From an uncultured Porticoccus sp. (GTDB lineage Bacteria > Pseudomonadota > Gammaproteobacteria > Pseudomonadales > Porticoccaceae): DNA of 64,000 bases. The stretch is taken from NCBI RefSeq assembly GCF_913061305.1, contig NZ_CAJXST010000005.1, forward strand, positions 233,410 to 297,409, written 5' to 3'. The notes beneath the pieces were generated by a model. The model did no database searches and was not told where the DNA came from. It was given only the letters and a program-made list of their open reading frames with translations. This document shows, one piece after another, positions 57,907 through 64,000 of this stretch; the first letter of the stretch is position 1; each line of letters starts with the position of its first letter. A program made the position numbers and the translations under genes.

Positions 57907-58379
57907 AACAGCTGCGTGTGTTATTTGTCTGTCTGGGCAATATCTGTCGATCGCCTACCGCCCACGGAATTTTTGAGAGACGGGTGGCCGAGGCCGGTTT
58001 GCAGGACCGGATTCTGGTCGACTCCGCCGGTACCGGTGATTGGCACGTAGGGCGGTCGCCAGACTCAAGAGCCAGTGCGGCTGCGCTGAAGCGCGGTTAT
58101 GACCTGAGTCATCTGCGGGCGCGTCAGGTGCGGCCTGAGGATTTCCTGGCGTTTGATTATCTACTCGCCATGGATCAGCAGAACCTCTGGGATTTGCAGG
58201 CACTGGCACTGCCGGCGTTTGCCGGTCATCTCGGCCTGTTTCTCGATTTCGGCAACAGCCCCCTGAAAGAGGTGCCTGACCCCTACGCCGGTGGCGATGA
58301 GGGATTTGAAGCAGTGCTGGATCTGGTGGAGGATGCCACCAGTGGTCTATTGGCTCATCTGCGCGGGCAACTGGATTAA
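57903..58379 (+). CDS. Low-molecular-weight protein-tyrosine phosphatase
   Basis: 158 residues. The P-loop CLGNICRS (Cys10, Arg16, C-x5-R) follows LRVLFV and the general acid Asp lies in EVPDPYAGG (about 122). Such enzymes (Wzb/Ptp) usually act on tyrosine kinases of capsule synthesis, but no kinase is in this window. The gene sits between kdsB and murB exactly as in Pseudomonas. Overlaps kdsB (ATGA) and murB (TAATG). Confidence 0.94.
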   Translation: MKQLRVLFVCLGNICRSPTAHGIFERRVAEAGLQDRILVDSAGTGDWHVGRSPDSRASAAALKRGYDLSHLRARQVRPEDFLAFDYLLAMDQQNLWDLQALALPAFAGHLGLFLDFGNSPLKEVPDPYAGGDEGFEAVLDLVEDATSGLLAHLRGQLD

Positions 58380-59431
58380 TGCTTGATATTCAGGCCGCCG
58401 TTTCGCTGCAACCCTTCAATACGCTGTCCCTGCCTGCCACGGCAGAGTTTTTCTGCCGCATCAACACCCGCGAAGACCTGTTCGAAGCACTGGAATGGGC
58501 CCGCCAGAAAAATATCCCGGTAACGCCATTGGGTGGTGGCAGCAATCTGGTGCTGGCCGACGACCTGCCGGGGCTGGTGCTGCAAATAGCCATTCCGGGC
58601 ATCGCCCTGGCTCCCGGTTCAGAGCTGGGCGAGCAGCGCAATGTTCACATCGGTGCCGGGGAAAACTGGCATCAACTGGTGTTGCACACCCTAGAAAAGG
58701 GCTGGTACGGCCTGGAGAACCTGTCCCTGATTCCGGGCCTGGCCGGTGCCGCACCCATTCAGAATATCGGTGCCTATGGCATCGAATTGAGCGAACTGTT
58801 TCACTCGCTGGAGGCGGTCCACCTGCCCACCGGTGAGTTGCATACAATGCTGGCCGCAGACTGCCGTTTTGGCTATCGGGACAGCCTGTTCAAACAGGCG
58901 GCGGGTCGCAACCAATATGTGATTACCGCCATCACGCTATCCTTGTCTGCCCGGCCGCATTTGCGCCTGACCTATCCGGCCCTGCTACAGGCCCTGGAAG
59001 GCTGCGATGCAGCCTCGTTGACGCCCGCCATGGTCTCTGCGGCGGTCTGTGAGATACGGCGCAGCAAACTGCCGGACCCCGCCAGTCTGCCGAATACCGG
59101 AAGTTTTTTTAAAAACCCGGTCGTGACGGAGGATCAGGCAACCGCACTGCGTCAGCAGTTTCCCGATATCGTGTGCTATCCCCAGGCAGATGGGACCGTC
59201 AAACTGGCCGCTGGCTGGCTGGTCGAACAGGCCGGCTGGCGCGGTGTGATGCGCGACCGGGTGGGCGTTCACGACCGCCAGTCGCTGGTGTTGGTCAATT
59301 TTGGTGGTGGCACCGGTGCCGAGTTACTGGCACTGGCAGAAGAAATCAGCGACTCGGTGCAGCAAAAGTTTGCCGTGGCGCTGGAAATCGAGCCGACGAT
59401 ATACCCCTCCCCAGTGAAAACCCCCCTTTGA
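58379..59431 (+). CDS. murB: UDP-N-acetylmuramate dehydrogenase MurB
   Basis: Reduces UDP-GlcNAc-enolpyruvate to UDP-MurNAc with NADPH and FAD. 350 residues. PLGGGSNLVLADD is the FAD-binding loop (about 45-58), IQNIGAYGIELSEL carries the conserved Tyr/Gly, CRFGYRDSLFK and GSFFKNPVV hold the active-site Ser (about 241), and IEPTIYP at the end. Type I MurB. Starts inside the preceding stop. Confidence 0.96.
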   Translation: MLDIQAAVSLQPFNTLSLPATAEFFCRINTREDLFEALEWARQKNIPVTPLGGGSNLVLADDLPGLVLQIAIPGIALAPGSELGEQRNVHIGAGENWHQLVLHTLEKGWYGLENLSLIPGLAGAAPIQNIGAYGIELSELFHSLEAVHLPTGELHTMLAADCRFGYRDSLFKQAAGRNQYVITAITLSLSARPHLRLTYPALLQALEGCDAASLTPAMVSAAVCEIRRSKLPDPASLPNTGSFFKNPVVTEDQATALRQQFPDIVCYPQADGTVKLAAGWLVEQAGWRGVMRDRVGVHDRQSLVLVNFGGGTGAELLALAEEISDSVQQKFAVALEIEPTIYPSPVKTPL

Positions 59432-59441
59432 ATGTTCAGCC

Positions 59442-60089
59442 ATGAATCAATCCGACCTGTTTGCCGCCAATCCCGATCCGCTCGATATCGAGCTGCCCGG
59501 TGGCGCCCTCCGCTACTGGCCGCAGTTGATAGCTGCGCCGTCGGCGGATCGGTGGCTGGCGGTACTGATGGAGCAAGTGGCCTGGGAACAGAGCGAGATT
59601 GTCATCGCCGGTCGCAGACTGAAAATTCCCCGTCTCAATGCCTGGTATGGCGACGCCGGTGCCGACTACCAGTACTCCGGGCGCCAGTTCAAAGCCACTC
59701 CCTGGCTGCCGGAACTACTTGAGATCAGGCAGGTAGTTGAGGCAGCGGTGGGGCACCGTTTCAACAGTGCTCTGCTCAATTTGTACCGGGATGCCCGCGA
59801 CAGTGTCGATTGGCACAGTGACGACGAACCGGAGTTGGGAGAAAACCCGCTGATAGCCTCCTTGAGTCTGGGCGCGGTGCGGCCTTTTCAGTTGCGACAC
59901 AAAACACGGAAGGACTTGCCGATGCGAACGCTGGAACTGGAGCAGGGTTCATTGCTGTTGATGAGCGGGGCATTACAACACCACTGGCGGCACCGGCTGC
60001 CGAAACTCGCCACAGCTGTGGGTCCGCGAGTGAACGTGACTTTTCGCAACGTGGTTTATGGTCAACCGAAAAGCGCGGTGGTAGGCTAG
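59442..60089 (+). CDS. alkB: Alpha-ketoglutarate-dependent dioxygenase AlkB-like
   Basis: Fe(II)/2-oxoglutarate oxygenase that reverses N-alkyl damage in nucleic acids. 215 residues. The metal triad is visible: WHSDDE (His and Asp, about 125-127) and the distal His in ALQHHWRHRLPK (about 180-184); the 2-oxoglutarate Arg pair in GPRVNVTFRN. NLYRDARDSVDW is typical. 10 bp after murB. Whether the substrate is DNA or RNA cannot be read. Confidence 0.93.
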   Translation: MNQSDLFAANPDPLDIELPGGALRYWPQLIAAPSADRWLAVLMEQVAWEQSEIVIAGRRLKIPRLNAWYGDAGADYQYSGRQFKATPWLPELLEIRQVVEAAVGHRFNSALLNLYRDARDSVDWHSDDEPELGENPLIASLSLGAVRPFQLRHKTRKDLPMRTLELEQGSLLLMSGALQHHWRHRLPKLATAVGPRVNVTFRNVVYGQPKSAVVG

Positions 60090-60111
60090 ATGGAATTTCA
60101 GGGTTTCCGCA

Positions 60112-60780
60112 ATGACCACTAACGAGGCATTCAACACCGTCCTGGTTGTCGACGACCACGATCTTATCCGCATGGGGATCTGCAAGTTGCTGGCAGAAGT
60201 GCCGGGTATCACCGTGATTGGTCAGGCCGCCAGCGGCGAAGAGGCCATTACCCGGGTTCGGGAATTGTCCCCCGACATTGTCTTCATGGACGTGCGGATG
60301 CCGGGTATCGGTGGGCTGGAAGCCACCGAGCGCATTCTGTCTCACTACCCGAAAACCCGGGTTATCGTGGTCAGTGCCTTCAATGATGACTTTTACCCGG
60401 CGTCCCTGTTAAAGGCGGGTGCCTGCGGTTATATCACCAAAAAAGCGGACAGCGACCAGATCAAGGCAGCGGTGGAAACCGCCCTGAGCGGTGGCATCTA
60501 TGTCAACCCGGAGCTGGCCCAGATGATGGTGGCCAATGGCATGAAATCCGGCGGCAAAACCTCACCGCTATCGCGTCTCTCGCAACGTGAACTGCAGATC
60601 GCGGCGCTGATTACCAGCGGTATCCGCGCCAAGGATGTGGCAAAAACCCTCTATGTCAGTCCCAAGACCATCAATACCTACAAATACCGTATTTATGAAA
60701 AGCTCGGTGTCAGCAACGATGTTGAACTCACCCTGGCAGCGGTAAAATACGGTCTGGTAGACCCCTCCGAACTGATCTGA
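60112..60780 (+). CDS. gacA: Response regulator GacA/UvrY
   Basis: Two-component response regulator of the Gac/Rsm pathway; its partner kinase GacS is not in the window. 222 residues: receiver domain with VVDDHDLIRMGI, phosphoacceptor Asp60 in IVFMDVRMPG and Lys near 112 (ITKKADS); C-terminal LuxR-type helix-turn-helix (LSQRELQIAALITSGIRAKDVAKTLYVSPKTINTYKYRIYEKL). Located directly upstream of uvrC, the arrangement that gave uvrY its name. ATG at 60112. Confidence 0.96.
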   Translation: MTTNEAFNTVLVVDDHDLIRMGICKLLAEVPGITVIGQAASGEEAITRVRELSPDIVFMDVRMPGIGGLEATERILSHYPKTRVIVVSAFNDDFYPASLLKAGACGYITKKADSDQIKAAVETALSGGIYVNPELAQMMVANGMKSGGKTSPLSRLSQRELQIAALITSGIRAKDVAKTLYVSPKTINTYKYRIYEKLGVSNDVELTLAAVKYGLVDPSELI

Positions 60781-60799
60781 TCCGCTGTACAATGGCCCC

Positions 60800-62623
60800 A
60801 TGCCTTTCGACCATCAGCCATTTCTCAAGCAACTGACCCAGCGTCCCGGCATCTATCAGATGATGGGTGAGGACGGGGCCGTGCTCTATGTGGGCAAGGC
60901 AAAAAACCTGCGCAAAAGGGTTGCCAGCTATTTCAGAACCACCGGCCTGACCCCGAAAACTGCCGCTCTGGTGAGTCGCATCGCCAGTATCGATGTCACT
61001 ATTACCCAGACGGAAATAGAGGCGCTGTTGCTGGAGCAGAACCTGATCAAGCAAAACCGGCCGCCATTCAATATTCTGCTGCGGGATGACAAATCCTACC
61101 CCTACCTGTTTTTGTCCGACCGGGATACCTATCCCCGGCTGGCCTTTCATCGGGGCAGCAAGCGACAGGGCGGCCGTTATTTCGGGCCATTCCCCAGTGT
61201 TCAGGCTGTTCGGGACAGCCTGAACTTTTTGCAGAAAACTTTTCGAGTGCGCCAGTGCGACGATAATTTCTTTCGCAATCGCTCCCGACCCTGCCTGCAA
61301 TACCAGATCAATCGCTGCACCGCCCCCTGTGTGGAGCTGATTTCTGCGGAGGATTACCAGCGCGATGTGCGACACACTCAAATGTTTCTCGAGGGAAAAA
61401 ACGACAACCTGATCCGCGAGCTGGAAGCCGATATGGATGTGGCCGCAGAGGCGCTGGCATTTGAGCGGGCCGCGTTGCTGCGCGATCAAATGGTGGCGCT
61501 GCGCACCATCCAGGCCGAACAGGTGGTGGAATCCGGCAGCAACCATATCGACGTGGTGGCCGCCATGCTGGTGGGTGACCAGTGCTGTGTGCACGTGCTC
61601 TATATCCGCCAGGGGCGAATCCTCGGCAGCCGAAGCTATTACCCGAAGGTACCGCTGGCAGCGGATGCTACCGAGCTGCTGACAGATTTTCTGCCGCAGT
61701 TCTATCTGCGCGACAGCGGCCGGGGTGATTTTCCGCGCGAGATTGTCGTCAATCATGCATTGCCCGACAGCGCGTTGCTGGCTTCGGCAATTTCCGAGGT
61801 GGCCGGCCACCGGGTGCTCCTCAAGCACCGGGGTCGCAGCACCCGGGCGCAATGGGTCGAACTGGCCGAGCGCACCGCCAGCCAGAACCTGAACGGTCGC
61901 ATTGCCTCACGCAAGACCACCCAGCAGCGACTGGAGGCCTTGCAGCAACTGCTGCAACTGGCGGCGCCGCCCGAACGGATCGAATGTTTCGATATCAGCC
62001 ACAGCAGTGGGGAAGCTACAGTCGCTTCCTGTGTAGTATTTGATAGTGGCGGGGCGCTGAAATCGGATTATCGGCGAATGAACATCAAAGATGTCGCTGC
62101 CGGGGACGACTACGCCGCCATGGAGCAGGCGTTGGTGCGCCGCTATACCCGCATTCAGAAAGAGGAGGGCAAGCTGCCCGATATTCTGCTGGTCGACGGC
62201 GGCAAGGGGCAGATGCGCAAGGCGGTCGCGGTGCTTGCTGAATTGGGTGTGATTGGCGTGCAGGTGGTGGGCGTCGCCAAGGGGCCCACCCGCAAGGCGG
62301 GCTTTGAAACCCTGTTGCTGTCGCAGGATGGCCTCGAGCGGGAACTGGAAGCCCAGTCCTCGGCCCTGCTGCTTATCCAGCAAATCCGCGATGAGGCCCA
62401 CCGCTTCGCCATTACCGGTCACCGCCAGCGCCGCGATCGCAAGCGCCGTACCTCGACGCTGGAGGGGATCGACGGGGTTGGCCCAAAACGGCGCAAGGAA
62501 TTGCTGCGGTTTTTCGGGGGCTCCCAGGAGGTTGTGCGGGCCAGTGTTGCCGAACTGATGCGCGTGCCCGGTATCAGCAGGAAAGTGGCCGAAACTATTT
62601 ACAGCACCCTCCACAATGAGTAA
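60800..62623 (+). CDS. uvrC: Excinuclease ABC subunit C
   Basis: Makes the dual incisions in nucleotide excision repair. 607 residues. GIY-YIG domain with PGIYQMMGEDGAVLYVGKAKNLRKRV (residues 14-39), Cys-rich CLQYQINRCTAPC, UvrB-binding UVR region, RNase H-like endonuclease with ECFDISHSSG and DDYAAM and LLVDGGKGQ, and tandem helix-hairpin-helix (GVGPKRRKELLRFFGG; VPGISRKVAETIYSTL). 19 bp after gacA. Confidence 0.97.
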   Translation: MPFDHQPFLKQLTQRPGIYQMMGEDGAVLYVGKAKNLRKRVASYFRTTGLTPKTAALVSRIASIDVTITQTEIEALLLEQNLIKQNRPPFNILLRDDKSYPYLFLSDRDTYPRLAFHRGSKRQGGRYFGPFPSVQAVRDSLNFLQKTFRVRQCDDNFFRNRSRPCLQYQINRCTAPCVELISAEDYQRDVRHTQMFLEGKNDNLIRELEADMDVAAEALAFERAALLRDQMVALRTIQAEQVVESGSNHIDVVAAMLVGDQCCVHVLYIRQGRILGSRSYYPKVPLAADATELLTDFLPQFYLRDSGRGDFPREIVVNHALPDSALLASAISEVAGHRVLLKHRGRSTRAQWVELAERTASQNLNGRIASRKTTQQRLEALQQLLQLAAPPERIECFDISHSSGEATVASCVVFDSGGALKSDYRRMNIKDVAAGDDYAAMEQALVRRYTRIQKEEGKLPDILLVDGGKGQMRKAVAVLAELGVIGVQVVGVAKGPTRKAGFETLLLSQDGLERELEAQSSALLLIQQIRDEAHRFAITGHRQRRDRKRRTSTLEGIDGVGPKRRKELLRFFGGSQEVVRASVAELMRVPGISRKVAETIYSTLHNE

Positions 62624-62665
62624 CTTGGGCGGGTCTCCACCGCCTGGACTGCAGTAAAACCTATC

Positions 62666-63223
62666 ATGTGGAATCTCCCTAACATCCTCACCCTGTTACG
62701 TATCGCGCTTATCCCCATTTTTATTGGTGTTTACTACCTGCCCTGGGAAGGTCGTCACCTCGCCAGCGCTGCCATTTTTGGTATCGCCGCCGGTACCGAC
62801 TGGCTCGATGGCTACCTGGCCCGAAAACTCGACCAGTTCACCCCATTCGGCGCGTTTCTCGACCCTGTAGCGGACAAACTGATTGTGGCCTCGGCCCTGA
62901 TCATGCTGCTGGAATCCCATGCCAATGTGCTGTTTGCATTGCCGACCCTGGTCATCATCGGCCGTGAAATCGTGATTTCTGCACTGCGGGAGTGGATGGC
63001 TGAACTGGGCAATCGCACCAGCGTGGCGGTGTCCTACCTGGGGAAAGTGAAAACGACCCTGCAGATGATCGCCATTGCCATATTGCTGGCGATTGATCCG
63101 GTGCTGTATCCGGTACTGGATCTGATGGGCATCGCCCTGCTGTACGTGGCAGCACTGCTGACCCTGTGGTCGATGCTGATTTACCTGAAAGCTGCCTGGC
63201 CGGAGTTGTCCAAAGTCACCTGA
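62666..63223 (+). CDS. pgsA: CDP-diacylglycerol-glycerol-3-phosphate 3-phosphatidyltransferase
   Basis: Makes phosphatidylglycerophosphate, precursor of phosphatidylglycerol and cardiolipin. 185 residues with the CDP-alcohol phosphotransferase motif DGYLARKLDQFTPFGAFLDPVADK (D-G-x2-A-R-x8-G-x3-D-x3-D, about 51-74) and four or five membrane helices. 42 bp after uvrC; the order gacA-uvrC-pgsA-tRNAs matches Pseudomonas. Confidence 0.96.
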   Translation: MWNLPNILTLLRIALIPIFIGVYYLPWEGRHLASAAIFGIAAGTDWLDGYLARKLDQFTPFGAFLDPVADKLIVASALIMLLESHANVLFALPTLVIIGREIVISALREWMAELGNRTSVAVSYLGKVKTTLQMIAIAILLAIDPVLYPVLDLMGIALLYVAALLTLWSMLIYLKAAWPELSKVT

Positions 63224-63341
63224 GGGTGAGTGGTGACGCAATACCGGCGTTATTCCCCCCGCAGCGAAAAAGAGGTTGCTTATCGCCGATCAATCCATAG
63301 AATACCCGCCTTCTTTACTGTTCTTTGAAAATCTCGTCGGG

Positions 63342-63347
63342 TACAAT
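63342..63347 (+). promoter_or_regulatory. -10-like hexamer before tRNA-Cys
   Basis: TACAAT lies 13 nt before the tRNA-Cys 5' end, inside GGGTACAATCCC. No good -35 is visible at 16-18 bp. Confidence 0.4.
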
Positions 63348-63360
63348 CCCGCATCCAAAA

Positions 63361-63434
63361 GGCGCGGTGGCAGAGTGGTCATGCAGCGGACTGCAACTCC
63401 GTTAACGCCGGTTCGATTCCGACCCGCGCCTCCA
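63361..63434 (+). tRNA. tRNA-Cys (anticodon GCA)
   Basis: Acceptor stem GGCGCGG pairs with CCGCGCC, followed by T and encoded CCA. Anticodon stem CGGA / TCCG with loop CTGCAAC gives anticodon GCA. T-arm GGTTCGATTCC is present. 74 nt with CCA. In Pseudomonas the Gly and Leu tRNAs flank it; here no tRNA-Gly is found upstream, and only partial tRNA-Leu sequences follow. Confidence 0.95.
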
Positions 63435-63537
63435 TTTTCAACCGTTAAACGCAACACCGCCGTTTGATCGTCCAGCCCGATAAACCCCCAGACCATCAAT
63501 CGTCAATTGCGTAAGCGAAAGCAGTAACAACCGGAAC

Positions 63538-64000
63538 AAGCCCATCCTCGAACATGCCCGGATGGCGAAATTGGTAGACGATGAGCAGGATGCTCGAGTG
63601 TCGCGAAAGGCAGGAGCCGATAGCGACCGCAAGGACCAGCACAGCGTGCTGGCAACCTTCAGACAACATCAGTAATAAAGCCCATCCTCAAAAATGCCCG
63701 GATGGCGAAATTGGTAGACGATGAGCAGGATGCTCAAGTGTCGCGAAAGGCAGGAGCCGAGAGCGACCGCAAGGACCAGCACAGCGTGCTGGCAACCTTC
63801 AGAGAACATCAGTAGTAAAGCCCATCCTCAAAAATGCCCGGATGGCGAAATTGGTAGACGATGAGCAGGATGCTCAAGTGTCGCGAAAGGCAGGAGCCGA
63901 GAGCGACCGCAAGGACCAGCACAGCGTGCTGGCAACCTTCAGAGAACATCAGTAGTAAAGCCCATCCTCAAAAATGCCCGGATGGCGAAATTGGTAGACG
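63538..64000 (+). repeat. Tandem array of 140-bp units, each with the 5' end of a tRNA-Leu
   Basis: Three full units (63538-63677, 63678-63817, 63818-63957) and the start of a fourth (63958-64000, cut by the window) follow head to tail with a period of exactly 140 bp. Units 2 and 3 are identical; unit 1 differs at a few positions. Each contains the first 25 nt of a tRNA-Leu (starts at 63556, 63696, 63836 and 63976: acceptor strand GCCCGGA, D-arm up to GTAGACG), then unrelated sequence. None has an anticodon arm with U33, T-arm or 3' acceptor strand. An intact tRNA-Leu is expected just outside the window. Whether the units are transcribed is unknown. Confidence 0.95.
63681..63792 (+). other. 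Hairpins within one 140-bp unit (unit 2; same in others)
   Basis: Four stems are visible in unit 2. (a) CCATCC (63682-63687) with GGATGG (63700-63705), inside the tRNA-Leu 5' segment. (b) TGAGC (63722-63726) with GCTCA (63732-63736). (c) GTCGC (63740-63744) with GCGAC (63763-63767), enclosing GAAA/GAGA internal loop, GGC/GCC and an AGGA tetraloop. (d) CCAGCAC (63776-63782) with GTGCTGG (63786-63792), 3-nt loop. No U-run follows stem (d), so it is not a terminator. In unit 1 the internal loop is GAAA/GATA. Confidence 0.8.

Noticed and set aside
60728..61852. A 374-codon open frame on the minus strand opposite uvrC
   Set aside because: It is the shadow of uvrC, whose motifs are complete; the minus frame has no recognisable domain and no ribosome-binding site.
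63556..63695. A complete tRNA-Leu
   Set aside because: Only the first 25 nt match; there is no anticodon loop with U33, T-arm or 3' acceptor strand.
63720..63767. A hammerhead-type ribozyme
   Set aside because: ATGA and GAAA segments are present, but the core order CUGAUGA-stem-GAAA is not met.
63776..63792. An intrinsic terminator in each repeat unit
   Set aside because: The 7-bp stem is strong, but no T-run follows it.
63538..64000. A CRISPR array
   Set aside because: The whole 140-bp unit repeats without unique spacers, and no cas gene is near.

Overview
The window is a contiguous piece of a gammaproteobacterial chromosome with moderate GC content and tightly packed operons. Gene order repeatedly matches blocks known from Pseudomonas: csiV-mfd / gap / nqrABCDEF; mltD / gloB-methyltransferase-rnhA-dnaQ; fimL-nudC; DUF934-cysI; comEC / exbB-exbD-lpxK-kdsB-ptp-murB; and gacA-uvrC-pgsA-tRNA. 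A complete Na+-translocating NQR with apbE and nqrM, an AddAB-like nuclease pair and the lack of any plasmid or phage gene point to a marine relative of Pseudomonas (Cellvibrionales/Porticoccus/SAR92-like). That placement is inference from gene content and order, not from a search.

Layout. 1-4.8 kb: end of csiV, mfd, and a divergent lipoprotein of unknown function. 5-14 kb: a long-form GAPDH, then the nqrABCDEF-apbE-nqrM operon (sodium pump plus the FMN transferase and iron-delivery factor that mature it). 14-18.6 kb: mltD, gloB, a methyltransferase, rnhA, dnaQ. 19-25 kb: fimL, nudC, a membrane protein, sohB, a CPA2-type antiporter. 24.6-37 kb: DUF934-cysI, a 43-residue membrane protein, DUF2970-metH, nfuA behind an IscR-like site, a TetR regulator, DAHP synthase. 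33.9-42 kb: AddA/AddB-like helicase-nucleases, rmuC, DUF2489. 42-47.9 kb: a looser region of small, mostly unknown secreted or membrane proteins around trmA. 47.9-53 kb: phhB, tusE, yccA-type protein, patatin, comEC. 53-60 kb: a cell-envelope operon exbB-exbD-msbA-lpxK-kdsB-ptp-murB-alkB. 60-63.2 kb: gacA-uvrC-pgsA. 63.3-64 kb: tRNA-Cys, then a tandem array that runs off the window.

The most unusual structure is at the right edge. Exactly 140-bp units repeat head to tail, and each carries the first 25 nt of a tRNA-Leu but no remainder of the tRNA, followed by several nested hairpins. Two units are identical and the first diverges slightly. Other signals that plain gene calling misses are a 13-bp stem-loop that buries the ribosome-binding site of the antiporter gene, an 11-G homopolymer just upstream of trmA, an IscR type 1-like site over the nfuA promoter, and a 43-aa membrane peptide with its own promoter and terminator.

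Functionally the window is mostly housekeeping: sodium-coupled respiration, DNA repair (Mfd, UvrC, AlkB, AddAB-like, RmuC), lipid A/Kdo and peptidoglycan synthesis, assimilatory sulfite reduction, methionine and aromatic amino acid synthesis, and Fe-S maturation. No CRISPR array, IS element, prophage or rRNA was seen.
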